Positions 17,573-27,406 of a stretch of 64,000 nt of DNA are shown in pieces. Position 1 is the stretch's first letter; each line of letters begins with the position of its first letter. A program made the position numbers and the translations under genes. The DNA is taken from positions 37,712 to 101,711 of the forward strand of contig CAWEAZ010000040.1 of the NCBI GenBank assembly GCA_963807155.1. The letters are read 5' to 3'. The notes under the pieces were generated by a model. The model made no database searches. It was not told the origin of the DNA and worked only from the letters and a program-made list of their open reading frames with translations. The DNA comes from JACCZX01 sp963807155 (GTDB lineage Bacteria; Pseudomonadota; Gammaproteobacteria; Burkholderiales; Burkholderiaceae_F).

Positions 17573-20272
17573 ATGCGAAACGATCAGACCGTCACCGTTC
17601 GCCGCGCCGACTATCGGCCGCCGGATTTCCTGCTTGATCACGTCGCCCTCGAATTCGATCTCGATCCGGCTCTGACTTATGTCACCGCGACGCTCGATGT
17701 CCGGCGCAATCCAGTGGTCGGTGGAGCGGCGCCGCTGCGGCTCGATGGTGAAGACCTCGATCTTGCTCTGATTGCAATCGACGGCCACGCGTTGCCGGCA
17801 AGCGCCTATCAGTTGCGTGACGACGGCTTGACGCTTCGACTTCGTACGCCGTCGAATCGGTTTCGCCTCAAGACCGTTGTGCGCATCCACCCGTCAAAGA
17901 ACACCGAACTGATGGGACTGTTCGTTTCCAACGGCAACTTTTTCACTCAATGCGAGGCGGAAGGATTCCGTCGCATCACATTCTTTCCCGACCGGCCCGA
18001 TGTGATGACGACTTATCGGGTGACGATTCGTGCCGACAAGTCGCGGTACCCGGTGCTGCTCGCCAATGGCAATCTGATCGAGCAAGGCGATCTGTCGGAA
18101 GGCAGGCACTTCGCGACCTGGGATGACCCGTTTGCGAAGCCTAGTTACCTGTTCGCACTGGTAGCAGGCAATGTTGCCGTGCACGAAGAGCACTTCACGC
18201 GCGCGAGCGGCCGTGAAGCGACTTTGCAGATCTACGTCGAGCACGGCAACCAGGACAAGACGCAGCACGCGATGACCAGCCTGAAGCGCGCGATCGAATG
18301 GGACGAACGACGCTACGGGCTCGAACTGGACCTCGATCGCTTCATGATCGTCGCATCGAACGATTTCAACATGGGAGCGATGGAGAACAAGGGTCTGAAC
18401 ATCTTCAACGCCAAATACATATTGGCCAGTCCAGCGGTCGCAACCGACGACGATTACATGAATGTCGAGTCGATCGTCGGTCATGAATACTTTCACAACT
18501 GGACCGGTAACCGCGTAACTTGCCGCGACTGGTTTCAATTGAGTCTGAAGGAAGGGCTGACGGTTTTTCGCGATCAGGAGTTTTCCGCCGACATGCTGGG
18601 AGACGCCAACAGCCGTGCAATCAAACGCATCGAAGACGTTCGTACTCTGCGCGCGACGCAATTTCCGGAAGACGGCGGGCCGATGGCGCATCCGGTGCGC
18701 CCCGATAGCTATCAGGAGATCAGCAACTTTTATACGGCGACCGTCTATGAAAAGGGTGCTGAAGTCGTACGCATGCTGCAGACGCTCGTCGGCGTCGACG
18801 GCTTTCGGCGTGGCATGGACCTGTATTTCAAGCGGCACGACGGCCAGGCGGTAACCTGCGACGACTTCGTTGCTGCCGTTGCGGATGCCAACGGTCGCGA
18901 CCTGACGCAGTTCAAGCGCTGGTATTCGCAAGCAGGCACGCCGCGCGTGCGCGTCGAGACGCGCTACGACGCGCACGCGTACGCGTTTGAGCTGACGCTT
19001 TCCCAATCGACGCCGGCGACGCCGGGCCAATCAGGCAAGCAGCCGTTTCATATTCCGTTCGCGGTCGGCCTGATTGCCGGCGACGGTCGCGACATGCCGC
19101 TGCAACTGGAAGGTGAACTTGACGGCACCAATGCCGGCACTGCTGCGACGAAGGTGCTGGATCTAACGCAGGCCAAGCAGACGTTTCGGTTCATCAACGT
19201 CGGCGAGCGGCCGGTGCCCTCATTGCTGCGCAATTTTTCGGCACCCGTCATCGTCGAGCATCGTTACAGCGACGCCGAGCTTGCGTTTTTATCGGCACAC
19301 GACTCCGACGCATTCAATCGATGGGAAGCCGGGCAACGCCTGGCGATCGCAACGCTGATGTCGCTGACCGACGCGGTGGAAGCCGGTCGGCCGCTGACAC
19401 TCGATGACTCCTTCGTGACGATGCTGCGCGCGACGCTGCTCGATTCAGCGCTATCGCCCGCGTTCAAGGCGCAAGCGCTGCTGCTGCCAGCCGAAAGCTT
19501 CATCGGCGAACAGCGCAGCGTTGTCGATCCCGAAGCGATCCGCGAGGCGCGGCGCTATGCAATGTACGAGCTCGGGCGGCGGTTGGCGGCCGACTGGCAG
19601 GCGGCCTACTCGTCGCTGCAAACCTTGCTGCAAGCGAGCGTTGAGTATTCGCCAGACGCTGAATCGGCCGGGCGGCGAGCGCTGCGCAACCTGTCGCTGG
19701 CCTACCTGGCGGAGGGCAACACAGAAGGAGTGCTCGAGCTCGCACGCGAACAGTTGGTGGCGTCGACCAACATGACCGATGCGCAGGGCGCACTGGCGGT
19801 GATCGTGAACAGCGCGTCGCCGTTGAAAGCGGAGGCGCTGATCCAGCTGGCACGGGTATGGAGTGATCAGCCGCTACTGATGAACAAGTGGTTTCAGCTG
19901 CAGGCAACCGCGATGGCACACCCCGGCGAGCCACCGGTCGTCGAGCGTGTGCGATTGCTGATGCGGCATCCTGGTTTCTCGTTGTCGAACCCGAACAATG
20001 TGAACGCCCTCGTTCGATCGTTCTGCATGTCAAATGACGCTGAGTTTCACCGTCGCGATGCAAGCGGCTACGCGTTCTGGGTCGATCAAGTGCTGGCCCT
20101 CGACAAGATCAACCCGACGATTGCCGCACGCATCGCACGTGCGCTCGATCGCTGGCGCAAGTTCACTCCCGATCGACAGTCTGCGATGAGCGCCGCACTT
20201 GAACAGATCGCGGCGCAGCGCGGCCTTTCGCGCGACGTCTGCGAGATCGTCAACAAATCGCTCGCAAACTAG
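17573..20272 (+). CDS. pepN: Aminopeptidase N
   Basis: M1 family zinc aminopeptidase that removes N-terminal residues in the last steps of cytoplasmic protein breakdown. 899 residues against 870 in E. coli. The exopeptidase motif GAMENKGLNIFN and zinc site HEYFH with the downstream ligand Glu in NRVTCRDWFQLSLKEGL are all present. N-terminal beta domain, catalytic domain, small beta domain and C-terminal helical superhelix are full length. Starts 16 bases after the EamA gene and ends six bases before fbp, so it is probably transcribed with them. Confidence 0.96.
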   Translation: MRNDQTVTVRRADYRPPDFLLDHVALEFDLDPALTYVTATLDVRRNPVVGGAAPLRLDGEDLDLALIAIDGHALPASAYQLRDDGLTLRLRTPSNRFRLKTVVRIHPSKNTELMGLFVSNGNFFTQCEAEGFRRITFFPDRPDVMTTYRVTIRADKSRYPVLLANGNLIEQGDLSEGRHFATWDDPFAKPSYLFALVAGNVAVHEEHFTRASGREATLQIYVEHGNQDKTQHAMTSLKRAIEWDERRYGLELDLDRFMIVASNDFNMGAMENKGLNIFNAKYILASPAVATDDDYMNVESIVGHEYFHNWTGNRVTCRDWFQLSLKEGLTVFRDQEFSADMLGDANSRAIKRIEDVRTLRATQFPEDGGPMAHPVRPDSYQEISNFYTATVYEKGAEVVRMLQTLVGVDGFRRGMDLYFKRHDGQAVTCDDFVAAVADANGRDLTQFKRWYSQAGTPRVRVETRYDAHAYAFELTLSQSTPATPGQSGKQPFHIPFAVGLIAGDGRDMPLQLEGELDGTNAGTAATKVLDLTQAKQTFRFINVGERPVPSLLRNFSAPVIVEHRYSDAELAFLSAHDSDAFNRWEAGQRLAIATLMSLTDAVEAGRPLTLDDSFVTMLRATLLDSALSPAFKAQALLLPAESFIGEQRSVVDPEAIREARRYAMYELGRRLAADWQAAYSSLQTLLQASVEYSPDAESAGRRALRNLSLAYLAEGNTEGVLELAREQLVASTNMTDAQGALAVIVNSASPLKAEALIQLARVWSDQPLLMNKWFQLQATAMAHPGEPPVVERVRLLMRHPGFSLSNPNNVNALVRSFCMSNDAEFHRRDASGYAFWVDQVLALDKINPTIAARIARALDRWRKFTPDRQSAMSAALEQIAAQRGLSRDVCEIVNKSLAN

Positions 20273-20278
20273 CGCAAC

Positions 20279-21279
20279 GTGAAGCTCTCGCTAACGCACT
20301 ATCTGATTCGCTGCGAGCGCGAGCACGGGCTCGATTCGGACCTGCGGCTGCTGCTCGAAACCGTCGCCCGCGCGTGCAAGACGATCAGCCACGCCGTTGG
20401 CAAGGGCGCGCTGGGTAACGTGCTCGGCGATGCGAATGCAATCAATGTCCAGGGCGAAGCGCAAAAGAGGCTGGACGTACTGTCGAACGAGATTCTGTTT
20501 GAAGCAAGTTGCTGGGGCGGCCATTTGGCCGGAATGGCATCGGAAGAGATGGACGCGCCGATGGGAATCCCCCTTTCGTACCCGCGCGGCAAGTATTTGT
20601 TGCTGTTCGACCCACTCGATGGCTCGAGCAACATCGACGTCAACGTTTCGATCGGAACGATCTTTTCCGTACTTCCCAGTCCGTCGATATACCGAAACTG
20701 TCGGTGAAGCGGCGTTCTTGCAGCTGGGCTCGCGGCAAGTGTGCGCGGGTTACACGGTCTACGGGCCGCAGACGCTGCTGGTGCTCACCGTGGGGCACGG
20801 CGTGCAGGTCTTCACCCTCGATCGCGATACGGGCTCGTTTCTGCTGACGCAAGCAAGCGTGCAGGTTCCATCCGAGACGCGCGAGTTCGCGATCAACATG
20901 TCCAACATGCGCCATTGGGACGCGCCGGTCAAACGGTACGTGGACGAATTGCTGGCCGGCAAAACGGGCCCGCGCGGTAACGATTTCAACATGCGCTGGG
21001 TCGCCTCGATGGTGGCCGATGTGCACCGGATCATGTCGCGTGGCGGCATCTTCATGTACCCACGCGACGCGCGTCCGGGCTACACGACCGGGTCGATTGC
21101 GACTGATGTACGAGGGCAATCCGATGGCATTCCTGATCGAGCAGGCGGGCGGCGCAGCGACCAATGGCCAGCAGCGCATCCTCGACATCGAACCCAAAAA
21201 ACTTCATGAGCGCGTCGCGGTGTTTCTTGGCTCGAAGAGCGAGGTCGAACGGGTAACGAACTACCATCGAGCGCTGTAA
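20279..21279 (+). CDS. fbp: Fructose-1,6-bisphosphatase class I, two frameshifts
   Basis: Gluconeogenic enzyme that hydrolyses fructose-1,6-bisphosphate. The metal site FDPLDGSSNIDVN is intact. Three reading frames are used in turn, with breaks near 20690 (between FSVL and EAAFLQ) and near 21087 (before PGRLRLMYEGNP). The span 1001 bp is 3n+2, matching two single-base insertions, and correction gives about 332 residues, the same as E. coli Fbp. All family blocks are in order, including FAINMSNMRHW and KTGPRGNDFNMRW. GTG 20279 starts six bases after pepN. The breaks look like sequence errors. Confidence 0.92.
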
Positions 21280-21294
21280 CGATTAGCTACACAT

Positions 21295-21363
21295 CCGATC
21301 TGCCACGCGGTCAACAGCGCTCGCCACCCAGCGTTGGACCGCTTCCGTCACCTGGCAGATCGG
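21295..21363 (+). promoter_or_regulatory. Long inverted repeat in the leader of the rhodanese gene
   Basis: An 11-bp perfect arm CCGATCTGCCA (21295-21305) pairs with TGGCAGATCGG (21353-21363). Inside it GCGGTCAAC (21307-21315) can pair with GTTGGACCGC (21333-21342) with one bulged G. The outer right arm includes the first two G of GGAG (21362-21365), the probable ribosome site of the gene starting at GTG 21371. The RNA hairpin could therefore limit translation. It may instead be a repeat element or an end structure of fbp mRNA. Confidence 0.55.
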
Positions 21364-21370
21364 AGCAGCC

Positions 21371-21887
21371 GTGAAATTCCTGATACAAGCCATCGTCGTC
21401 GCAGCGTCGTTAGGATCGGCCGCTGCCGGCGCACAGAACCAGCCGGTAGCCGACAACCCTGCGATCGACATGCCGGCGTTCTTGCGCGTCTCGATCGAAG
21501 CCGCCAACGCCCGCGAGAGCCGACGGATTTCCGAGAGCAGATTTCATTCGCATGAGCCGCGAGCCGAAAACGGTCGTTCTCGATGCGCGCAGCCGTGAAA
21601 GATTCGACGAGCTGCACGTCAAGGGAGCGATGAACCTGAGCTTTCCCGACATTGCCGTCGACAGCCTGCGCGCGGCCATTCCGGATAAATCCACGCGCAT
21701 CCTGATCTATTGCAACAACAACTTTTCCGGCGCATCAAGTGCGTTTCCGACCAAGCTGCCGGCAGCGTCGCTGAACCTTTCGACTTACGTGGCGCTTTAC
21801 AGCTACGGCTATCGAAATGTCTATGAGCTCGCGCCCTTGGTCGACATCAAGGCGTCGAAGCTGCAATTCGAATCGTCGCGGCGCTAG
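21371..21887 (+). CDS. Exported rhodanese-like protein, one frameshift
   Basis: Predicted periplasmic single-domain rhodanese. A signal peptide MKFLIQAIVVAASLGSAAAGAQ is followed by a domain with VVLDARSRERFDELHVKGAMN and an active-site strand ILIYCNNNFSG, where the Cys is in the sulfurtransferase position. The signal and the domain are in different frames. Removing one base near 21536 joins them (ISEADFIRMSREP), and the span 517 bp is 3n+1, giving 171 residues. The start is GTG 21371 with GGAG five bases before it. Overlaps the convergent quinone oxidoreductase stop by four bases. Substrate unknown. Confidence 0.75.
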
Positions 21888-22864
21888 CCCGGAATTAGCA
21901 CCGTCGATCCAACCGTCTTGCGCGCGGCGAGATCTTCATGCGCGCGCGCAGCATCGGCCAATGGATAACGCTGCTCGATATCGACGTTGATCTTGCCCCG
22001 CTGCATCAAATCGAAGAGCTCTGCCGCCGATTCCTCGAGTCGCGCACGCGGCACGATGTGCGTAGCGAGCGTCGGCCGGGTGACGAACAGTGACCCCTTC
22101 GCAGCGAGGATACCGAGATTGACACCGGTCACCGCGCCTGATGCGTTGCCAAAGCTCACCATCAATCCGCGCGGCTGCAAACTATCGAGTGAGCCTTCCC
22201 AAGTCGTTTTGCCAACGCCGTCGTACACCACCGGGACCTTGGCGCCATTGGTGAGCGCCACCACCCGCTCGGCAAAGTTTTCCTTCGAATAATCGATTGT
22301 CTGCCACGCACCGTCCTTTCTTGCGAGCGCCGCCTTTTCCGGTGAGCTCACGGTGCCAATCAACCGTACGCCGAGCGAGCGCGCCCATTGGCATGCAATC
22401 AAGCCGACGCCACCCGCGGCGGCATGAAACAGGATGGTCTCGTTGCCCTGCAGCCGATACGTCTGCCGAAACAGATATTGAACCGTCAACCCTTTGAGCA
22501 TCACCGCTGCGGCTTGCTCAAAGCTGATCGTTTTCGGAATTTTGACGACGGTGGCGGCCGGCATCGTGCGCGCCTCAGCGTAGGCGCCGATCGGACCCTG
22601 CGGATATGCGACGCGGTCACCTTCTTTCAAGCCTGGCACGTTCGCGCCGACTGCATCGACCACGCCCGCGCCTTCGAATCCGAGGCCGTGCGGCAGCGTG
22701 TTCGCATACAACCCGGTGCGATAGTAGATGTCGATGAAGTTCAGCCCGATCGCGCGCTGCCGAATCCGCACTTCGCCCGGCCCCGGATCGGGCACGTCCA
22801 CTTCGACCATTTCGATTACTTCCGGACCACCGTGCGAGCGGATCACGATCGACTTCGATTTCAT
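21884..22864 (-). CDS. qor: NADPH:quinone oxidoreductase (zinc-independent MDR family)
   Basis: 326-residue medium-chain reductase. N-terminal GroES-like domain with RAIGLNFIDIYYRTGLY (typical of Qor), then a Rossmann domain with the nucleotide motif HAAAGGVGLIACQWA. The cysteine zinc ligands of alcohol dehydrogenases are absent. It reduces quinones or enals with NADPH. The start ATG overlaps the stop of the upstream EamA gene (ATGA), so translation is probably coupled. Confidence 0.92.
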   Translation of the reverse strand: MKSKSIVIRSHGGPEVIEMVEVDVPDPGPGEVRIRQRAIGLNFIDIYYRTGLYANTLPHGLGFEGAGVVDAVGANVPGLKEGDRVAYPQGPIGAYAEARTMPAATVVKIPKTISFEQAAAVMLKGLTVQYLFRQTYRLQGNETILFHAAAGGVGLIACQWARSLGVRLIGTVSSPEKAALARKDGAWQTIDYSKENFAERVVALTNGAKVPVVYDGVGKTTWEGSLDSLQPRGLMVSFGNASGAVTGVNLGILAAKGSLFVTRPTLATHIVPRARLEESAAELFDLMQRGKINVDIEQRYPLADAARAHEDLAARKTVGSTVLIPG

Positions 22865-23797
22865 GTGACTTCCTCCTTTACTGCCGGAACTTTACCGGCG
22901 CGCGTCAAGACGTAAATGCCAATCAGTACGAGTGCCGTCCCAGCCAATTGCCAGACCGTTATGCGCTCACCCAGAAAAAGATACGCCAGTGCGATCGTCG
23001 ACACCGGGCCGATCATCGAAGCCATCGATGCACGGCTTGCGCCGATGCGTTCGACCGCCAGCATCGTCGCAAAAACCGGTAGCACCGTGCACAAGACAGC
23101 ATTTAACAACGAGAGCCAATACACCTCCTGCGGCTGGCGTAATGCAGAAACCGGATTCAACACTGCAAACTGCGCGATTACCGCAAAGGTCGACACGCAC
23201 ATTGCATAGGCCGTCAGACGTATGGCTCCGAGCCTCCGCACCAGTTCACCGGAGACAATCAGATAAATGGCATAACAAACTGCGCTGGCAAACACCAGCG
23301 CCGCACCCAGCAGCACCTGCCCGCCCGCCAGACTTACGTCGTGCCAGAACACCAGCAAAATGCCGCCGTAACAGAGCGCGAGCGCACTCCACTCGTAGCG
23401 GCCAAACCGTTTGCGCAGGAACAGCGCGGACAGATATGACGACCAAGGTCGGGCTCAAATACAGGATCAGTCGCTCGAGCGCAGCGGTGACATATTGCAG
23501 GCCGAGAAAATCCAGATAACTGGCCGCGTAGTAACCCAGCAGTCCGATGACGATCAAGCGAGCATGGTCTGCTCGCGAAAAAGGTTGCGCGCCGCGCGAC
23601 GACCAAATCAGCGCAGCCACAAAAAACGGCAGTGAAAAGCCCATCCGCAAGGCAATCAATGTCGTCGCGTCGACGCCGTATCGGTAGGCGAGCTTGACAA
23701 CAACCGCCTTGCCGGAGAACAGAATGCTGCCGCCGATGGCCAGCGCCAGGCCGGCTGCAAACGCACTTCGGTAAGCTGACTGCACATCGGATTGCAC
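22861..23797 (-). CDS. EamA/DMT family transporter, one frameshift
   Basis: Second ten-helix EamA exporter in the window. Repeat 1 starts ALAIGGSILFSGKAVVVKLAY. Repeat 2 includes LVFASAVCYAIYLIVSGELV and ends TVWQLAGTALVLIGIYVL. The frame changes near 23434, where one extra base lies between LILYLSPTLVV and LSALFLRKRFGRYEW. The span 937 bp is 3n+1, giving 311 residues. GTG 23797 is the only start upstream of the first helix, and its Shine-Dalgarno is weak. Divergent from the hydrolase lipoprotein gene, with 147 bases between them for both promoters. Confidence 0.85.
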
Positions 23798-23944
23798 AAA
23801 ACGATTCTACGGTTCAACCCTTAGCCATCTGCGATTCGCGATCTGAAACCGACGCTTCGCGCTTGCTTTGGCCCCGGCGCTCAACGGGTTGTTATTCTTC
23901 GCCGCGCTCAGCGCATCAACTGAGCATCAAACGACCTCTTCCGA

Positions 23945-25408
23945 ATGAAAACGCTCGCACCGTTATCTTGCTTGTTGATCGCAAGCCTCGCACTGGCGTC
24001 GTGTCGTTCGTCGACAACGAACGAGGCAGAGCTTGAAGCGTGCCGCATTCCGGGCGTCGAGCGCGAGGTCAAGTGCGGCGTAGTGCGGATGCCCGAAGAT
24101 CCGGATGCACCGAGCAGCCGCTCGATCGAAGTTCGCTTCGCCGTCGTGCCGGCCGTTGCGCGCAACAAGCAACCCGACCCCGTCTTCGTATTCGCGGGCG
24201 GCCCAGGACAAGCGGCAACCAAGGTCGCGCGCCAGGTGATGCCGGTGCTTACCGAACTGAATGCACGGCGCGACATCGTGTTTATCGATCAGCGCGGCAC
24301 TGGCCGCTCGAACGCGCTTGCGTGCGACGTCGACGAAGGCTCATTGGCATCGGCGCTTGAGCCCGAGCAACAGCTTGCACGGCTGGGACCCTGTCTGAAA
24401 GCGCTGCCTGCGGACTTGCGCCAATACGCAACCTGGATCGCAGTGCGTGACTTCGAAGCGATCCGCGCACAGTTGGGCGCCGAGAAGGTGAACCTCTGGG
24501 GTGCGTCGTACGGAACGCGCGCGGCGCTCGAATATATGAGGCAGTATCCGGAGCGCGTGCGAACCGCCGTGCTCGATGGCGTAGCTCCGCCCGACATGGC
24601 CTTGCCGGTGTCGTTTGCACTCGATGCCGAAGCCGCGCTGAAGTCGCTCGCCGACGCCTGCGCGCGTGATGAGCGCTGCCGCACTCGTTATCCCGACTTC
24701 GACCAGCGGATATCGGCGCTGCTCAAGCGAGCCGAAACCGGGATCGACATTCGCATACCGCATCCGTTAACGGGTGCGACTGAATCGTTTCGCCTCGATC
24801 GCAAGATGCTGGCATCGCTGTTGCGCGCACCGTTGTACGTACCGCAGCTGTCCTCGGTGCTGCCGTACGCGCTCGCCGAAGCGGGCCGTGGAGATTTCAC
24901 AGCACTCGTCGCCTTGAGCGCAGCGATCAGCGGCGGTGTGAGCGAGAATTTCTCGGTCGGCATGCACTTCGCGGTGATTTGCGCCGAGGACATGCCGCGC
25001 ATGGAGGCGGCGTCAGCCTCTCAGGTCAGCGCCGCGCGCTTCGGCTCCGCGTTTGCCGAGCTGTATGGGCAGGCGTGCCGCCTCGTACCATCGCGCGCCG
25101 TCCCGCCCGGGTTCTATTCGGTGCCGGCGACGAAGGTACCGGTACTGATCTTTTCTGGTGGGCTCGACCCCGCAACGCCGCCCCGCCATGGTGATTCGGT
25201 CGCGCAACGGCTCGGCAATGCCAAGCACATCGTCGCACCCAACCTCGGCCATGGCATCAGCGCTCAAGGCTGCGCACCGATGCTGGTGTCGCGCTTCGTG
25301 CGCGATGCGTCGTTCGAGCGTGTCGACGGCGACTGCATGGCGCGAATTCCGGCGCCGAGCTTCTTTGTAGCAATCGACCCCACCGCGGCGCCAAAAAAGA
25401 AACCGTGA
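23945..25408 (+). CDS. Lipoprotein alpha/beta-hydrolase, TAP-like (S33) peptidase family
   Basis: 487 residues with a lipoprotein signal (LLIASLALASC), so probably anchored in the membrane facing the periplasm. The triad is visible: Ser in GASYGT, Asp in SGGLDPATPP and His in NLGHGIS. IDQRGTGRSN and GGPGQAAT are family marks of the tripeptidyl aminopeptidase-like proteins. Six or more cysteines in the lid region suggest disulfides. The stop TGA overlaps the start GTG of the ABC ATPase (GTGA), tying it to the following exporter. Confidence 0.88.
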   Translation: MKTLAPLSCLLIASLALASCRSSTTNEAELEACRIPGVEREVKCGVVRMPEDPDAPSSRSIEVRFAVVPAVARNKQPDPVFVFAGGPGQAATKVARQVMPVLTELNARRDIVFIDQRGTGRSNALACDVDEGSLASALEPEQQLARLGPCLKALPADLRQYATWIAVRDFEAIRAQLGAEKVNLWGASYGTRAALEYMRQYPERVRTAVLDGVAPPDMALPVSFALDAEAALKSLADACARDERCRTRYPDFDQRISALLKRAETGIDIRIPHPLTGATESFRLDRKMLASLLRAPLYVPQLSSVLPYALAEAGRGDFTALVALSAAISGGVSENFSVGMHFAVICAEDMPRMEAASASQVSAARFGSAFAELYGQACRLVPSRAVPPGFYSVPATKVPVLIFSGGLDPATPPRHGDSVAQRLGNAKHIVAPNLGHGISAQGCAPMLVSRFVRDASFERVDGDCMARIPAPSFFVAIDPTAAPKKKP

Positions 25409-26160
25409 TCGAAGTCAAGAACATCGCCAAGTCTTTCGAAGCCAGGGTCGACGGCAAGCGCGCACGCGTCGTCGCGGTCGAAGATGTCTCGTTTGTCGCC
25501 AACGACGGACGCATCACTGCGATGCTCGGGCCGAACGGCGCCGGCAAGACAACAACGCTGCGCATCATCGGCACGCTGGTGAAGGCAGACCGCGGGCAAG
25601 CGCGCGTCGGAGACATTGACGTGCAAACGGATACACGTGCCGTGCGTGCACAGCTCGGCGTGCTGTCCGACGCGCGTGGCCTGTACACCCGCCTCACCGC
25701 GCGCGAAAACATCGAGTACTACGCGCAGTTGCGCTGCGTACCATCACGGCTCGGCAGCGAACGCCTTGCGAAAATGTCGGAACTGCTCGACATGGGTTCG
25801 CTACTGGAACGTCGCGTCGAAGGGTTCTCGACCGGCGAGCGATTGAAGGTCGCGCTCGCGCGAGCATTGATTCATGACCCGCATCATCTGATTCTCGACG
25901 AACCGACCAATGGCCTCGACGTCGTCTCGACGCGCGCCCTGCGCCGGCTACTGCTGCATTTGCGCAGTACCGGCAAGTGCATCGTCATCTCCTCGCACAT
26001 CATGCAGGAAGTCGAGCAACTGGCTGACGAAATCGTGATCGTCGCGCGCGGCCGCACGGTGTCTCACGGAACGGCGCAAGAAATCCGCGCCGAAGCGGGC
26101 ACCGATTCACTCGAAGACGCGTTTGTGAAGCTTGCGTACGAGTCCGAAACCGCGCAATGA
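25405..26160 (+). CDS. ABC transporter ATP-binding protein (NatA-like)
   Basis: 251-residue ATPase of an ABC-2 exporter. Walker A is GPNGAGKTTT, the signature FSTGERLKVALARAL (the FSTG variant common in NatA types), Walker B LILDEPTNGLD, and the switch His is in SSHIMQEVEQL. Overlaps the hydrolase gene upstream (GTGA) and the permease gene downstream (ATGA), so all three are translationally coupled. The exported substrate is unknown. NatAB homologues export sodium, but similarity alone does not establish that here. Confidence 0.92.
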   Translation: MIEVKNIAKSFEARVDGKRARVVAVEDVSFVANDGRITAMLGPNGAGKTTTLRIIGTLVKADRGQARVGDIDVQTDTRAVRAQLGVLSDARGLYTRLTARENIEYYAQLRCVPSRLGSERLAKMSELLDMGSLLERRVEGFSTGERLKVALARALIHDPHHLILDEPTNGLDVVSTRALRRLLLHLRSTGKCIVISSHIMQEVEQLADEIVIVARGRTVSHGTAQEIRAEAGTDSLEDAFVKLAYESETAQ

Positions 26161-27329
26161 GCACCGCGGCGACGGTATTCCGCAAGGAGCTCAAGGACGC
26201 GCTTCGCGACCGACGTACCTGGCTCATCGTGCTGGTGACGTCCATTCTTGCGGGCCCTCTGACGCTATTCCTGCTGTCGATCTTCATCGCGAGCGTCGAG
26301 GAAGGCGCTGCAAAGCGCGAGATCTACGTCGCCAACGCTGCGGCGGCGCCGACGTTGATCAATTTTCTGCAGCGAGCTGGCGCCACCGTCAAAGATGCGC
26401 CCGACGACTACACGGCGCAGATCAAGTCAGGGCGTTTGCAGAATGCCGTAATCGTGGTGCCGGATCAGTTCGAACAACGGCTCGCGGCCGGCGAGACGAT
26501 TCGGCTGCCCGTCACGTTTGACGAGACAGCCACACGAGCTCAGCCGGCGACACGCGCGACACTGAACGCAGTGCGTGGCTTCGCGCGCGAACTCGGGGTG
26601 CAGCGGCTGCTATCGCGCGGCGTCAGTCCACAGGTGCTGGCAGCGGTCGAGATCGAAGAAATCAACGTTGCAAGCAGTCAGGCACGCGGCGCGCAGTTGT
26701 TGTTCCTGATCCCGTGGCTGGCACTGCTGGGTTCAGTGGCGGGCGCGATCAGCGTGGCAATCGACGTCACAGCCGGCGAGCGCGAGCGCGGCTCGCTCGA
26801 ACCGCTGCTGATGAATCCGGTCGCAGCAGGTGCCGTCGTACTCGGAAAATGGGCGGTCGTCGCGCTGTGCTCGGCCGCTGTGGTGATCCTGACGCTGATT
26901 GGCTTCAAGACGGCAATGCAATTCATACGCAGCGAGAACCTCTCGGCGCTGATGCAGTTCGGCTTCAGCGAGTTCGCGCTATTCATCGTGATGCTGCTGC
27001 CGTTTTCCGCGATGATCGCGTCACTGAACATGCTCGCCGCCACGTATGGCCGCAGTCATAAGGAGGCCCAAACGTATGCGACCTATCTCGCGATGCTGGT
27101 CAATTTCACGCCGATCGTGCCGCTGTTCATTTCGATTCGCGACGCTGCATGGCAGCTTTTTGTCCCCGCGATGGCGCAGCAAGCAGTGATGATGCGCTCG
27201 TTACGGGGCGAGACCGTCACCGCAGTCGACATCCTGCTTCCGGGTGGCATGGCTATCGCCATTACGGCAGCTGCACTATTCGCGCAGGGTCGTCTGCTTC
27301 GAAACGAGCGAATCATATTTTCACGATAG
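26157..27329 (+). CDS. ABC-2 type permease (NatB-like)
   Basis: 390-residue membrane partner of the preceding ATPase. The order is: N-terminal KELKDALRDRRTW, first helix (WLIVLVTSILAGPLTLFLLS), a large periplasmic domain to about residue 180, then five C-terminal helices. The block AGERERGSLEPLLMNP is the ABC-2 coupling signature. Starts in the stop codon of the ATPase gene. Ends 77 bases before the kinase gene. A dyad GGCACT-AC-AGTGCC lies in that gap (27335-27348). Confidence 0.9.
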   Translation: MSTAATVFRKELKDALRDRRTWLIVLVTSILAGPLTLFLLSIFIASVEEGAAKREIYVANAAAAPTLINFLQRAGATVKDAPDDYTAQIKSGRLQNAVIVVPDQFEQRLAAGETIRLPVTFDETATRAQPATRATLNAVRGFARELGVQRLLSRGVSPQVLAAVEIEEINVASSQARGAQLLFLIPWLALLGSVAGAISVAIDVTAGERERGSLEPLLMNPVAAGAVVLGKWAVVALCSAAVVILTLIGFKTAMQFIRSENLSALMQFGFSEFALFIVMLLPFSAMIASLNMLAATYGRSHKEAQTYATYLAMLVNFTPIVPLFISIRDAAWQLFVPAMAQQAVMMRSLRGETVTAVDILLPGGMAIAITAAALFAQGRLLRNERIIFSR

Positions 27330-27406
27330 CTTCGGGCACTACAGTGCCAACTACCATTTATTCGCTGCATTACCCCCTTCATGCAGTGCGATAATGCGCC
27401 GCGCTG

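Noticed and set aside
17894..19030. 378-codon open frame on the minus strand inside pepN
   Set aside because: Mirror of a GC-rich coding strand; Arg/Val/His-rich with no family blocks, while pepN is complete.
27335..27348. Dyad GGCACT-AC-AGTGCC as a defined operator of the kinase gene
   Set aside because: Short and single; may be a regulator site but nothing identifies the protein, so only mentioned in the permease entry.
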